Origin: Nocardioides seonyuensis
GTDB lineage: Bacteria > Actinomycetota > Actinomycetes > Propionibacteriales > Nocardioidaceae
Length of the DNA stretch: 64,000 bases
Assembly: GCF_004683965.1 (NCBI RefSeq)
Contig: NZ_CP038436.1
Coordinates: forward strand, 2,852,001 to 2,916,000
Direction of reading: 5' to 3'
Numbering within the stretch: the first letter of the stretch is position 1; every line of letters starts with the position of its first letter. Below are positions 9,022 to 18,951 of this stretch, one piece after another. The position numbers and the translations under genes are program-made. Under the pieces are notes generated by a model. It worked only from the letters and a program-made list of their open reading frames with translations, was not told where the DNA came from and did not search any database.

Positions 9022-9468
9022 TCAGGCTCCGGTCTCGGCCGCGTCGAGCACGCGCTGGATCAGCTGCGTGGTCGAGATGTCTCCGGAGCGCTCCACGTGG
9101 ACGAACCGACCGGACGCCACGGCCGGACCGTAGATCGCCCCTGCTGCGTCCAGCGCCAGGTCGTCACCATGCACCACGGTCGTGATCCGGTGCTCGGCCA
9201 GGAAGTCCTCGGTCACCTCGAACGGAGCGTCGGCGATGACCTCGTCGACGTACCTGCACGCCTCGACGACCGCGACGCGCTCGTGGAGGGTCATGATGGG
9301 CCGGCGCTTGTACGACGCAGCGGTCTCGTCCGACAGCACTCCCACCACCACGTGGTCGCCGTGCCGGCGCGCCTGCCGTAGGAGCTCCACGTGCCCGGCG
9401 TGGAACAGGTCCCCGACCATGTCGACGTAGACCCGTCGGTGGGTGGTTGCCTGCGGGTCCTCGGTCAT
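9022..9468 (-). CDS. Adenylyltransferase/cytidylyltransferase-fold protein
   Basis: A 148-residue nucleotidyltransferase of the HxGH family. The signature HAGH is in DMVGDLFHAGHVELL near residue 22, and the second signature ISTTQLIQR is near the C-terminus. Members transfer CMP or AMP onto a phosphorylated alcohol; ethanolamine-phosphate or glycerol-phosphate cytidylyltransferases are the nearest relatives by motif. The substrate cannot be read from sequence. The ATG at 9468 is chosen. A longer frame runs upstream to 9612, but it would translate the leader repeat of the neighbouring DUF222 gene and is not credible. It converges with the DUF5709 gene. Confidence 0.8.
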   Translation of the reverse strand: MTEDPQATTHRRVYVDMVGDLFHAGHVELLRQARRHGDHVVVGVLSDETAASYKRRPIMTLHERVAVVEACRYVDEVIADAPFEVTEDFLAEHRITTVVHGDDLALDAAGAIYGPAVASGRFVHVERSGDISTTQLIQRVLDAAETGA

Positions 9469-9510
9469 GTCCGCCATCCTGACATCGCGGAGCTCCGTCT
9501 GCGCTCGGTG

Positions 9511-9601
9511 GTTGAGGAAGGACGAAGTCCTGTCTCGAAGCCCCTGTGGAAGGGGCGTTCTCGGCCTCCGAGAGACGGTGGCGACTGGTTGAGTTGTCCT
9601 C
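9511..9601 (+). repeat. Conserved leader repeat of DUF222 gene copy A
   Basis: About 90 bases directly before the DUF222 start codon recur, inverted, before the second DUF222 gene (50127-50216). The outer end reads TTGAGGAAGGACGAAGTCC and contains a small hairpin (AGGAC, loop GAA, GTCCT). The other copy keeps both stem arms while the loop changes to GGA. Similarity then continues through CCCCTGTGGAA to a GACTGGTTGAGT stretch just before the ATG. The outer edge is sharp, which suggests the leader and gene move or spread as one unit. Confidence 0.75.
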
Positions 9602-10975
9602 ATGACCAGCACCCAGCAGGACTCCGATCTCGAGGTCGTCGACCTCGCGGACCAGAGTGTCTCCGGGCTGCTGGAGGAGGCGGCCGAATGCGAGAGCGTG
9701 CTGCGCGAAGCGGCGGTTCACCAGTTGCGGATTGCCTACGAGTGGGCGATCGCACACCCGGTCGTCGACGCCGTCGAGACTCCTCATGGGCCTGCCCTGC
9801 CGTCGGTGCTGGAGACCCCCGAGACGCTTGGCGGGGCAGGGACGCCGGCGGTGGCGGCGTTCACCGCCGAGCCGTTGGCAGTCGCTTGTGGGATCGCCCC
9901 TTCGTCTGCGACGGCGCTGCTCGCGGATTCGCTGGACCTGCACCACCGGCTCCCGGTGCTGTGGCAGCAGACCCAGGCCGGATTCGTGCCTGCGTGGAAG
10001 GCCCGCCGGGTCGCGGCTCGCACCCGCGACCTGTCCCTCGACGCTGCCCTGTGGGTGGACCGGCACACCGCCGGCAGGGTCGGTTCCCTCGGGCATGCTG
10101 CCCTGGACCGGTTGATCGCCGAAGCTTCCGCCCGCGTCGACGGCGACAGCCTCGCCGAGAAGGAGAAGCGTGCGCGGTCGCAGTGGGACGTCCAGCTCAA
10201 GCACCGCGACCCGAGCGAGGGCGGCGCCACCTCAGAGATCCACGCGATCGGTGACACTCTCGACCTGACCCGGTTCCACGACGTCGTCTGCGCCGAAGCC
10301 GAAGCACTCGGTTCCCTCGGTGACGACGACAGCTTCGAGGTCCGCAAGGCCAAGGCCCTCGGTGTGATCGCCGACGCCCAGGCCCGGCTCGACCTCACCA
10401 GCCTCCTCGGCGGAGACACCAGCGACGACGAGCGGGCCGTCGTACGCCGTCGCCTGATCGAGCGCCGCGACGCCAAGGTCCGGCTTTACCTCCACGCCTC
10501 CCTCGCCGACGTCGTCGCCGGCACGTCCGGTGCGGTCGGCACAGTCGAAGGGCTCGGGCCGGTCACCCTGGCCCAGATCAAGGACTGGGCCGGCCGCTCC
10601 CGCCTCACCATCCAGCCCGTGCTCCACGTCGCCTCCGAGGACACCTGGTCCGTCGACCGCCACGACCCGCCACCACGCATGGCCGAACAAGCCGTTCTCC
10701 GCGACCCGACCTGCGTGTTCCCGTGGTGCCCCCACCCCTCACGACGGGCGGACCTCGACCACATCGAGCCCTACGAGGACCTCGACGAGGGCGGTCCGCC
10801 CGACCAGACAAGGCCAGGCAATCTTGCGCCGCTGTGTCGAAGACACCACCGTGCCAAGACAGCAGGCGGCTGGAGCTACCAGCGCACCGCACCCGGCACC
10901 TACCTGTGGACCGGCCCCGCCGGCCTCACCGCGATCGTCACCCCCACCGGCACCATCGCAGTTCCTGGCAGCTGA
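9602..10975 (+). CDS. DUF222 / HNH endonuclease protein (13E12-type), copy A
   Basis: A 457-residue protein with a long N-terminal DUF222 region and a C-terminal HNH nuclease motif. The motif runs CVFPWC, then DLDHIEPY, then NLAPLCRRHHRAKT, which supplies metal and catalytic histidines and zinc-type cysteines. This is the organisation of the 13E12 repeat family of Mycobacterium tuberculosis, found in many copies in actinobacteria and suspected to be mobile or domesticated. About nine in ten residues match copy B at 48756-50126. The open frame is intact. Similarity to copy B stops at the stop codon. Activity is not demonstrated for this family as far as I know. Confidence 0.88.
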   Translation: MTSTQQDSDLEVVDLADQSVSGLLEEAAECESVLREAAVHQLRIAYEWAIAHPVVDAVETPHGPALPSVLETPETLGGAGTPAVAAFTAEPLAVACGIAPSSATALLADSLDLHHRLPVLWQQTQAGFVPAWKARRVAARTRDLSLDAALWVDRHTAGRVGSLGHAALDRLIAEASARVDGDSLAEKEKRARSQWDVQLKHRDPSEGGATSEIHAIGDTLDLTRFHDVVCAEAEALGSLGDDDSFEVRKAKALGVIADAQARLDLTSLLGGDTSDDERAVVRRRLIERRDAKVRLYLHASLADVVAGTSGAVGTVEGLGPVTLAQIKDWAGRSRLTIQPVLHVASEDTWSVDRHDPPPRMAEQAVLRDPTCVFPWCPHPSRRADLDHIEPYEDLDEGGPPDQTRPGNLAPLCRRHHRAKTAGGWSYQRTAPGTYLWTGPAGLTAIVTPTGTIAVPGS

Positions 10976-11074
10976 ACTCTGCCGCGCGTGGGGGCATGCC
11001 TCCGTGTGCTGACGCGTCGTCGGTCGAGCTGTCTGCGACGTCACGTCGAACCGGTCTCAGGGCACACTGAGGGC

Positions 11075-11737
11075 ATGAAGATGGGCCATCCGGCGCTGGA
11101 CTTCCCTGTCTACGGGCTACGCGATAGTCCGCCCGGTCCACGGTGGATCGACGCAGTCGTGGGTCGCCTCGGTCATCCAGTCGACGGGCTCTGGCTCGAG
11201 CACGGCAGCACGCCACGCGATGCCGCGCGCCCGTGGGTGCGCGTGGGGACCTTCAGACGAGATCGGTTCCCGGGCGCGGAGGTCGACGCCGACCAACGGG
11301 TGGCCTTCGACGCAGTCTTCGCTGTGGTGGATGCGACGATGCCGCACCCGATGGACCGATCCGAGGACCACGGTGCTCGGTTGCTGGACTCCGCCTCCGC
11401 CCGAGCCGCCTCGCCCACGGCGTGGCAGCAGGTCTCCTGGGTGCTCGGTCACCAGTCGGTGCCCGCCTCGGTGTTGCACTGGGCGGGGGCCTGGGTGGCG
11501 TTCACCACCGCGTTGCCAGGGGTCGACATCGTCGTGATCGGATTCGGCGTCGAGCCCGCCGGACTGACCCTCACCGAGGTGCGCGACGCCGAGGCGTACC
11601 ACTTCGACCCGGACCAGCCCATCACGTTCCCCGACACCGTCGAGCGGTCGCGCGCCGCCGCCGGTGTCCGCTACGGCGCGTCCACCGCGGACGGGTGGTG
11701 GCCCGAGCACCCCGACCACACGACCGCCACGGCTTGA
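11075..11737 (+). CDS. Uncharacterised protein
   Basis: A 220-residue protein I do not recognise. It is soluble in appearance, with no signal peptide or clear membrane helix; the stretch around residues 135-170 (VLHWAGAWVAFTTALPGVDI) is moderately hydrophobic. Trp and His are frequent, including a C-terminal WWPEHPDH. Two in-frame ATGs lie at 11075 and 11081. I take the first, which has GAGGGC a few bases upstream. It stands alone between DUF222 copy A and the convergent dehydrogenase operon. The G/C-ending codon use fits a real gene of this genome. Confidence 0.65.
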   Translation: MKMGHPALDFPVYGLRDSPPGPRWIDAVVGRLGHPVDGLWLEHGSTPRDAARPWVRVGTFRRDRFPGAEVDADQRVAFDAVFAVVDATMPHPMDRSEDHGARLLDSASARAASPTAWQQVSWVLGHQSVPASVLHWAGAWVAFTTALPGVDIVVIGFGVEPAGLTLTEVRDAEAYHFDPDQPITFPDTVERSRAAAGVRYGASTADGWWPEHPDHTTATA

Positions 11738-11741
11738 GACT

Positions 11742-12488
11742 TCAGCCCATCAGCCTGCGCGCGAGCGGCAGGGGCAGGTGCTTGAGGGCGAAACCGACCG
11801 GGACCCAGGGCCAGGCAGGCACCAGTGCCGACGCCTTCTCCTTCTCGATGGCCTCGACCATCGCGCGCACGCCCTTCTCGGTCGAGGCGACGAGGGGAGT
11901 GGCCTCCGACGTGGCCGACATCTCCGAGACGATGTAGCCGGGGTAGAGCACCGTGACCTTGATCGGCGTACGCATCACATCGGCGCGGAAGCCCTCGGCG
12001 AGGTGGGCGACCCCGGCCTTGGTGGCGGCGTAGGTCGTGGTGTTCTTGGGCAGTCCGCGCATTGCCGAGACGCTGGAGATCATGACGAGGTGACCGGAGT
12101 TCTGGGCACGGAAGATCTCCGCCGCGGCCTCGGTCTGGGCCAGTGCGCCGATGAAGTTGGTCAGCGCGGTCTCGCGGTTGGCATCGAAGCGTCCGGTGCC
12201 CAGCGGCTGGCCCTTCCCCAGGCCGGCGTTGACGATCACCTTGTCGAGGCTCCCGAAGTCGTCGCGGAACGCCCTGAACACCTCGAAGACCTGGTCGTGG
12301 TCGTTGACGTCGAGAGCCCGGATCTCGACCCGCACCGCCGGGTGGGTTGCGGCGATCTCGGCCTTGAGCTCCTCGAGACGGTCGGTACGACGAGCGCACA
12401 GCGCGAGGTCGTGGCCACGCGCGGCGAGCTGACGCGCCATCTCGGCGCCGAGCCCGGACGAGGCGCCGGTGATGAGGGTCGTGGTCAC
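11742..12488 (-). CDS. SDR-family oxidoreductase
   Basis: A 248-residue classical short-chain dehydrogenase/reductase. The coenzyme motif TGASSGLG is at residues 7-14, NAG lies in IVNAGLGKG, and the catalytic Ser and Tyr-x-x-x-Lys are in MISSVSAMRG and TYAATKAGVA. The C-terminal hydrophobic/basic tail (ALKHLPLPLARRLMG) resembles SDRs that associate with membranes. The GTG at 12488 follows AGGA by a few bases. It is the last gene of the leftward acyl-CoA operon, eight bases after the histidine phosphatase gene. The substrate is unknown; a fatty or steroid-like alcohol or ketone is plausible from context. Confidence 0.85.
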   Translation of the reverse strand: MTTTLITGASSGLGAEMARQLAARGHDLALCARRTDRLEELKAEIAATHPAVRVEIRALDVNDHDQVFEVFRAFRDDFGSLDKVIVNAGLGKGQPLGTGRFDANRETALTNFIGALAQTEAAAEIFRAQNSGHLVMISSVSAMRGLPKNTTTYAATKAGVAHLAEGFRADVMRTPIKVTVLYPGYIVSEMSATSEATPLVASTEKGVRAMVEAIEKEKASALVPAWPWVPVGFALKHLPLPLARRLMG

Positions 12489-12496
12489 GTGGGGTC

Positions 12497-13156
12497 CTAT
12501 CGGTAGGTGAGCAGGTCGGGAGACTGACCCAGGACGTGGGAGTGCTCGTTGAAGCTGACCAGCGTCGTGCCGCGTCGGCCGACGGTGACCGTGGAGACCC
12601 CGCTGTTGACGGTCACCGCGTTGAGTCGCATCCAGGCGTCGGCCCCTCCGCCCAGCAGGGTCGCGGCAACCCAGGCGATCGGGCCACCGCTGGTGACCAC
12701 GATCGCTGTGCCGCCACTGGGGAGGCCGCTGGTGAGCCGGTGCAGTGCGGCTTCGACGCGACGGGAGAACGTGGCGAACGACTCGTCGTACTGCTCGTCG
12801 TGGTGTCCGCTGGTCCACCTCGCAGTCGCAGCCTCGAACCACTCCTGGAACGCTGCGCGTTCGGTGGTGGGTTCCTCCGGCGGCGTGTGGACCGAGAGCA
12901 CCTGCAGGTGGTCGAACTCGTTCCATCCCGCGTCTGGGTCGACCGGCAGATCCCAGCCGGCGCCTTCCTGCATGGCCCGGGCTGTCTGGACGTGCCGCTT
13001 CATCTCCCCGGCCACCAGGACGGGGGACTGCAGGCCGCGTCGCGCGAGCGACCTGCCCAGCGCGCGAGCCTGGTCGGCCCCGAGCTCGCTGAGCTGGTCG
13101 TAGTCGGCGGCGCCGAAGGATGCCTGGCCGTGCCGGACCAGCAGGATCCGGCTCAC
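12497..13156 (-). CDS. Histidine phosphatase (phosphoglycerate-mutase-like) family protein
   Basis: A 219-residue member of the histidine phosphatase superfamily. The catalytic RHG is in LLVRHGQASFG near residue 8. A second-half conserved region, VVTSGGPIAWVA, carries Ser-Gly-Gly where many relatives have the second catalytic His, so activity may differ from classical mutases. Its place in an acyl-CoA operon suggests a metabolite phosphatase rather than glycolysis. The GTG start overlaps the stop of the upstream phosphotransferase gene by three bases. Confidence 0.8.
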   Translation of the reverse strand: MSRILLVRHGQASFGAADYDQLSELGADQARALGRSLARRGLQSPVLVAGEMKRHVQTARAMQEGAGWDLPVDPDAGWNEFDHLQVLSVHTPPEEPTTERAAFQEWFEAATARWTSGHHDEQYDESFATFSRRVEAALHRLTSGLPSGGTAIVVTSGGPIAWVAATLLGGGADAWMRLNAVTVNSGVSTVTVGRRGTTLVSFNEHSHVLGQSPDLLTYR

Positions 13157-14210
13157 GGCTCGAGCCTGGCGATCTGCCGGTCGATGATGCGCACACCCTC
13201 GCCGAACAGAGCGTAGAGCTCGTTGGTGGTCTGGCCGTGGAAGTAGCGGTAGTAGATCTGCTGGGCGATGACCGCGTTACGGAAGAGGCCGAAGACGGCG
13301 TAGAACCTCCAGCGCTCGGGGGTCATCGTGATCCCCATCCGCTCGCAGTAGAGCGCCACGAACTCGTCGCGGGTGAGCATGCCGGGCAGATGGGTCGGCA
13401 CGCGCCGCATCATCTTCATCTCGTCGTCGTCATCGGCCTGCACCCAGTAGGCCATGGAGCCGGCCAGGTCCATCAACGGGTCGCCCAGCGTGGCCATCTC
13501 CCAGTCGAGGACACCCACGACGGACGTGAGGTCGAGGGAGAGCACGAGGTTGTCGAGCTTGAAGTCGTTGTGGATGACGCAGGTGGCGACGTCGTCCGGC
13601 TGGTGCTCGTCGAGCCACGCCATCGTCGCCTCGAAGTCGGGCACGTCCTCGGTGCGCGCGTTGCGGAAACGCGTCGACCAGCCCTCGACCTGGCGTCGTA
13701 CGTAACCTGGACCCTTGCCGAGAGAGGCGAGGCCGGTCTCCGCCGGGTCGACGGTGTGCAGCCGCACCAGCACGTCGATCGCGTTGAGGCAGACCTGACG
13801 GGCCTGCTCGGCGGAGAGCGGCACGTCCGCCGGCCACTCGCTGCGCGGGATCACGCCGTCCAGGCGCTCCATCACGTAGAAGTCGCCGCCGATGACGGTG
13901 GGGTCGTCGCAGAAGGCGACCATCCGGGCCACGAAGGGAAATACGTCGGTGAGCTCGGACTGGATGGTGAACTCGCGACGCATGTCGTGGGCGCCGCGTG
14001 CCTTGGTGCCGAGCGGGGCGCGTCGCAGGATGAGGTCCTGGTCCGGGTAGCGCAGGAGGTAGGTCAGGTTGGAGGCGCCACCGGAGAACTGGCTGACCTC
14101 GGGCACGGAGTCCGGGCCGCCGTGGGCGCCGAGCCACCGGCTGACCACCTCCACGTCGAAGCTGTCCTCGTCCCTCACCGGCTTCGCGCCGGGGACCGTG
14201 TCGCGCGCCG

Positions 14211-14214
<4 letters not shown>
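13153..14214 (-). CDS. Aminoglycoside-phosphotransferase-fold kinase (ACAD10/11-like)
   Basis: A 353-residue protein kinase-fold phosphotransferase. Brenner-type catalytic motif HNDFKLDNLV and metal-binding VLDWEMATLGDP are clear, and GGASNLTYLL forms the N-terminal nucleotide loop. In animals this domain is fused to acyl-CoA dehydrogenase in ACAD10/11, which phosphorylates and then removes 4-hydroxy groups of acyl-CoAs. In actinobacteria the two are often neighbours. Here it lies one gene from an acyl-CoA dehydrogenase, so a similar hydroxyacyl-CoA role is a reasonable inference. Both ends overlap neighbouring genes (ATGA upstream, GTGA downstream). Confidence 0.85.
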
Positions 14215-14962
<748 letters not shown>

Positions 14963-14966
<4 letters not shown>

Positions 14967-16240
14967 GCGCGGGCCGCCGCGTGCCGTCCGAGCTCGATCT
15001 TGGCCACGACGTTGCGGTGCACCTCGTCCGGACCGTCTGCCAGGCGGAGCGACCTGGCGCCCACCCACGCGCCGGCGAGCGGGAAGTCGTCGGTCATGCC
15101 TGCGCCGCCGTGGAGCTGGATGGCCATGTCGATCACGCCGAGCGCCATGGTCGGGACCTCGACCTTGATCTCGCTGACGGCCGAGAGCGCCTCGATCGAC
15201 ATCGCGCCGGCGCGCTGGGACTCGTCGAGGAGCCAGGCCGCGTGCAGCACGAGCAGGCGCGAGCGGTTGATCGCGATCCGGGCATCGGCGATGCGCTCGC
15301 GGTTGCCGCCGAGGTTGGCCAGCGGCTTGCCGAACGCAGTGCGGCTGGAGGCGCGTCGGCATGCGAGCTCGAGAGCCCGCTCGGCGAGGCCGATGGCGCG
15401 CATGCAGTGGTGCACCCGGCCGGGGCCAAGCCGGCCCTGCGCGATCTCGAACGCGCGACCAAGGCCGAGCAGGATGTTGGACGCCGGCACGCGGACGTCG
15501 TCGAAGGTCACCTCGCCGTGGCCGAGGGGCTCGTCGTAGTAGCCCATGGTGTTGAGCATCCGCTCGACCCTGACGCCGGGGGCGTCCCTCGGGACCAGCA
15601 CCATCGTGTGCCTCGAGTGGCGGTCGGCCTCGGGGTCGGTCAGCCCCATGAAGACGAGGATCTTGCAGTCGGGGTTGCCGACCCCGGTGGAGAACCACTT
15701 GCGGCCGTTGACGACGACCTCGTCGCCCTCGATCTGTGCGGTCGCCGCCATGTTGGTCGCGTCGGAGGACGCCACCTCCGGCTCCGTCATGCAGAACGCG
15801 CTGCGGATCTCCCCGCGCAGCAGGGGCTCGAGCCACTGCTCCTTCTGCTCCTCCGTGCCGTAGCGGAGGAGGACCTCCATGTTGCCGGTGTCGGGGGCGT
15901 TGCAGTTGAAGACCAGGGGAGCCAGCATCGAGCCACCCATCGCCTCGGCAAGCGGCGCGTAGTCGACGTTGGAGAGCCCCGCGCCGCCGTCGGTCCCGAA
16001 GTCGGCGGCGTACCGCCCGGCGTGCTCGGCCGGGAGGAAGAGGTTCCACAGGCCTTGCTCCCGAGCCTTGCCCTGGAGCTCGGCGATGACCGGGTCAGGG
16101 GTCCAGCTGTCGCCGCCTGCCTCGCGCGCGGCCAGGATCCGGCGGTGGGCCTCCGGCTCGACGGGCGTGACCTCGTCGGCGACGAAGGTGCGCACCCTCT
16201 CCAGCAGGTCCGCGGCACGGGGGGAGAGGGTGAAGTCCAT
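14963..16240 (-). CDS. Acyl-CoA dehydrogenase family protein
   Basis: A 425-residue FAD-dependent acyl-CoA dehydrogenase, expected to introduce a double bond alpha,beta to the CoA thioester. Family segments include FCMTEPEVASSDATN, the FAD-contact KWFSTGVGNPDC, and the C-terminal QLHGGAGMTDDFPLA. The position usually holding the catalytic Glu in medium-chain enzymes is not evident. It resembles the ACAD11-like clade, consistent with the linked phosphotransferase. The ATG at 16240 lies six bases after a -10 TAGGGT, so the transcript is probably leaderless. First gene of a five-gene operon facing a TetR gene. Confidence 0.9.
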
Positions 16241-16246
16241 GGATTG

Positions 16247-16276
16247 ACCCTATACGCACTGTTGAGCGATGCTCAA
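16247..16276. promoter_or_regulatory. Divergent promoter and palindromic TetR-type operator
   Basis: The 15 bases TTGAGCGATGCTCAA at 16262-16276 form a perfect inverted repeat with a three-base centre. Allowing one mismatch, symmetry extends three bases further on each side. The minus-strand -10 TAGGGT (16252-16247) of the acyl-CoA dehydrogenase lies about ten bases from it, and a plus-strand TATACG (16251-16256) may serve the TetR gene. The palindrome covers the annotated TetR start codon, so binding would block both directions. The pairing with this regulator is inferred from position. Confidence 0.7.
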
Positions 16277-16895
16277 TAGCGTGTCCGACCCGAGCATCAC
16301 CCCCGCAGATGGCGTCGTACGACGTCGCCTGAGCGCCGTCGAACGCCGCCGGCAGCTGATCTCGATCGGGCTGGCCCAGGTGGTCGAGACCCCGATCCAG
16401 GACCTGTCGATGGACGAGGTCGCTGCAGAGGCCGGCATCTCGCGCAGCCTGCTCTTCCACTACTTCCCGACCAAGACGGAGTTCTACGTCGCCTGCATCG
16501 GTGCAGCGGGACGCCGCATCCTGCGCACCACCGCACCCGATCCTGAGCTGCCCGGCGAGGCGCAGGTGCGTCAGATGCTGCAGGCGCTGGTCGAGCAGAT
16601 CGCGCGCCGCCGCAGCTTCTGGCTGGCGCTCGTGCACGGTCACGGCGTGACCGATCCTCGCGTGAGCGAGGTGGTCAGCTCCGTGCTCGCGGTCAGCACG
16701 GATCGTGTCGTCGAGGCGTTGGGTCTCGAGGCCTCGCAGCGGCCGGTCGTGCACGCCTGGTGGGCCTACGTGGAGGACCGGGCGCTGACCTGGTCGCTCC
16801 CGCGGGACCCGCGCGTGTCCGTGGCCGAGCTGGTCGAGGAGTGCGAGGCAGCCCTCACCGCCTTGCTCGAGGTCAGCCGACGACGCGAGCGGTGA
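16269..16895 (+). CDS. TetR-family regulator of the adjacent acyl-CoA operon
   Basis: A 208-residue TetR protein. Its helix-turn-helix spans roughly residues 20-70 (SMDEVAAEAGISRSLLFHYF then PTKTEFYVACI), followed by a helical effector domain. It is divergent from the acyl-CoA dehydrogenase operon with 28 bases between starts, and that gap holds a palindrome. A GTG at 16281, four codons in, is an alternative start that would leave the palindrome upstream of the gene. Neither start has a ribosome site. The likely ligand is an acyl-CoA, inferred from the operon. Confidence 0.85.
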   Translation: MLNSVSDPSITPADGVVRRRLSAVERRRQLISIGLAQVVETPIQDLSMDEVAAEAGISRSLLFHYFPTKTEFYVACIGAAGRRILRTTAPDPELPGEAQVRQMLQALVEQIARRRSFWLALVHGHGVTDPRVSEVVSSVLAVSTDRVVEALGLEASQRPVVHAWWAYVEDRALTWSLPRDPRVSVAELVEECEAALTALLEVSRRRER

Positions 16896-18426
16896 CCTTG
16901 ATGGGGAGCTTGTCGTCGAGGGGCTTGCCGCCGCACGCGAGGTAGGTGCGTCGACTGCACCGGAAGCGCGTCGAGGCGTTGACGAGGGTGATGGAGACGG
17001 CCGCGACCTTCTTGCGGTTGAACGTGACCGCGCGACGGCCGTCTCCGGCGCGGTCGAGACGGACCCGCTTGTGCTGGACGTTGCCGTTGACGCGGTGGAT
17101 GGTGACCACCGCGGCCGGGGACGTGCGCCGTGGTGGCCCGGAGACGCGCAGCGCCAGGTGCCACCTGCGGCCGGCGAGCCCGCGGCCGGGGGCCATGCGG
17201 TAGGAGCCGGAGGTGAGGTGGAACAGCCTCGTCCGGAAGCTGATGCTGCGCTTGCGCTTGCTGAGGGTCAGCGAACGCTTGACCTTGGGCTGCGGGTAGG
17301 CCAGCCCCTCGCGGTATGCGCGGCTGGGGACCAGGTTGTCCGCGGCGAAGTCGGCGTAGACGCGCGTCAGGCCACCCTTGCGTCGGAGAAGCTTGCGCAG
17401 CGCCTGGAGGCTGTACTTGCCACCGTCACCGCGCAGCGACCCGGCCTGGTTCCAGGCCTTGTTGACGAACGAGGTGCCGAACCGGTTGGTGAGGTGCTCC
17501 CAGAAGATCCAGTTGCCGTACTGGTAGAAGCTGCCCATGCTGAACATGTCGAGGGGGATGAACGGCGTGTAGAGCTGGCTGTAGGGGAGGTACTGGCGGT
17601 TGTCGTTGACGTCGGTCGCGACCCGCTCCTCCATCCAGGTGGCGGTCGACTCCATCATCCAGGGGTCCTCCGCGAAGTCGTAGGCGTACTGGATGGCGTG
17701 GAAGAACTCGTGGGCCGCGGTCACCGCGAGGTTGGTCTCGGGAGTGTTCTGCGGGAACTGGCTGGCACTGAAGTCGTTGTCGAGCACGCAGAACCCCGAC
17801 GCGGTCCGGTTCCGGACCCTGGACTCGGTGGCGCAGTAGCCGTAGAACTGTCCGCCCAGGTCCTTGAGGTAGACGTCGAAGTGGGCACTGCCCCCGCGGA
17901 GACCGTCGCTCAGCGGCGCCCGGAACCCGAGGCCGTCGACCTCGCTGCTCCACACCGAGTCCATGACCCCCAGCGTGTGGTCGACCCATCCCGGGTTGGG
18001 CGGGGCGTCCTTGGTCGTCGCCACGTGGTGGACGCACAGGCGAGCGTTGCAGGTCGCCGTCGAGGGGACCGTGTAGCCGAAGCCCTGGGGATCGCTGGTG
18101 CCGTCGGTCGGACGCGCCAGCATCGCCGTGGCCTCGCGACGGGCGTCACCGCGCAGGCTGGTGCGTCGGAGCCACAGGTCGCGCAGGGCGACGGTGGGCG
18201 AGGGGTCCCGCGGGGTCGCCTCGCCCGACAGGACCCGGCGTGCGGTCGTCAGGGCCTGCACGGGCGTCTGTGGTGGGGACGGCACAGCGGCCGCGTCGAC
18301 CGGCGCGTGCTCGGCGGGGGGAGCTGACGGCACCACGGCGGAGTCGTCGGCGTACGACGGCGCAGCGAGCACGCCGGCAGCAGCCACGAGCAAGGTGGCG
18401 GCGCACGCGATGGACCTGCGGATCAT
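16873..18426 (-). CDS. Secreted zinc metalloprotease, MXAN_6640-like
   Basis: A 517-residue secreted protein. The N-terminus (IRRSIACAATLLVAAAGVLA) is a signal peptide. The central HEFFHAIQY carries the HExxH zinc motif, and a downstream Glu in WMMESTATWMEE is a likely third ligand. This arrangement matches the family called MXAN_6640 putative metalloproteases. The C-terminal 130 residues are basic and beta-rich, with a cysteine pair near the end. The ATG at 18426 has GGGAG five bases upstream. Its 3' end overlaps the convergent TetR gene by 23 bases. Substrate unknown. Confidence 0.8.
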   Translation of the reverse strand: MIRRSIACAATLLVAAAGVLAAPSYADDSAVVPSAPPAEHAPVDAAAVPSPPQTPVQALTTARRVLSGEATPRDPSPTVALRDLWLRRTSLRGDARREATAMLARPTDGTSDPQGFGYTVPSTATCNARLCVHHVATTKDAPPNPGWVDHTLGVMDSVWSSEVDGLGFRAPLSDGLRGGSAHFDVYLKDLGGQFYGYCATESRVRNRTASGFCVLDNDFSASQFPQNTPETNLAVTAAHEFFHAIQYAYDFAEDPWMMESTATWMEERVATDVNDNRQYLPYSQLYTPFIPLDMFSMGSFYQYGNWIFWEHLTNRFGTSFVNKAWNQAGSLRGDGGKYSLQALRKLLRRKGGLTRVYADFAADNLVPSRAYREGLAYPQPKVKRSLTLSKRKRSISFRTRLFHLTSGSYRMAPGRGLAGRRWHLALRVSGPPRRTSPAAVVTIHRVNGNVQHKRVRLDRAGDGRRAVTFNRKKVAAVSITLVNASTRFRCSRRTYLACGGKPLDDKLPIKVTARVVG

Positions 18427-18527
18427 GGTGCTCCCGGGACTGGTGGGGATCAACCGGAGGGCGACCGGCTCGGAGAGCCTAACTCAGCAGCGGTCGGTTG
18501 CGACGCTCGACGAGGACGTCGCCGGGT

Positions 18528-18923
18528 CTAGAGATCGGCGATGTGCTCGATGATGGCGGTGGTCGAGATGGCAGGGGTGCGCGGCAGGTAGACCACCTCG
18601 CACACGTCGTTGAACTCGTCGAACTTGCCGGCCCAGTCGTCGCCCATGACGAGCACGTCGGCGCCGTGCTCGACGAGGTAGTCCCGCTTCTGCTCCAGGC
18701 TCTCCTCGACGAAGACGTCGTCGACGACCTTGAGGGCGGCGACGATCGCCAGCCGCTCCCGCTGGCTGAAGACCGGGACCCGGCCCTTCTTGCGCTCGTT
18801 CAGGGCGTCGGCCGAGACCCCCACCACCAGACGGTCACCGAGCTCTGCGGCTCGCTCGAGCACGCGCAGGTGCCCGACGTGGAAGACGTCGAAGGTGCCG
18901 AAGGTGACCACGGTGCGGGGCAT
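18528..18923 (-). CDS. Glycerol-3-phosphate cytidylyltransferase-like (TagD) protein
   Basis: A 131-residue nucleotidyltransferase. It has the N-terminal TFGTFDVFHVGHLRVL (HxGH signature) and a C-terminal RTPAISTTAII, matching the RTxGISTT signature of TagD enzymes that make CDP-glycerol for teichoic-acid-type polymers. The length is normal for TagD. No other teichoic acid gene is nearby, so CDP-glycerol synthesis is plausible but not certain. The ATG at 18923 is followed by the usual MPRTVVTFG. The gene diverges from the DUF445 gene across a short spacer. Confidence 0.8.
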   Translation of the reverse strand: MPRTVVTFGTFDVFHVGHLRVLERAAELGDRLVVGVSADALNERKKGRVPVFSQRERLAIVAALKVVDDVFVEESLEQKRDYLVEHGADVLVMGDDWAGKFDEFNDVCEVVYLPRTPAISTTAIIEHIADL

Positions 18924-18951
18924 GCGCGGCATTGTGGCACGGCAGGGGAAG

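Noticed and set aside
9469..9612. N-terminal extension of the cytidylyltransferase gene through the DUF222 leader
   Set aside because: It would translate the repeat, and the family N-terminus matches the start at 9468.
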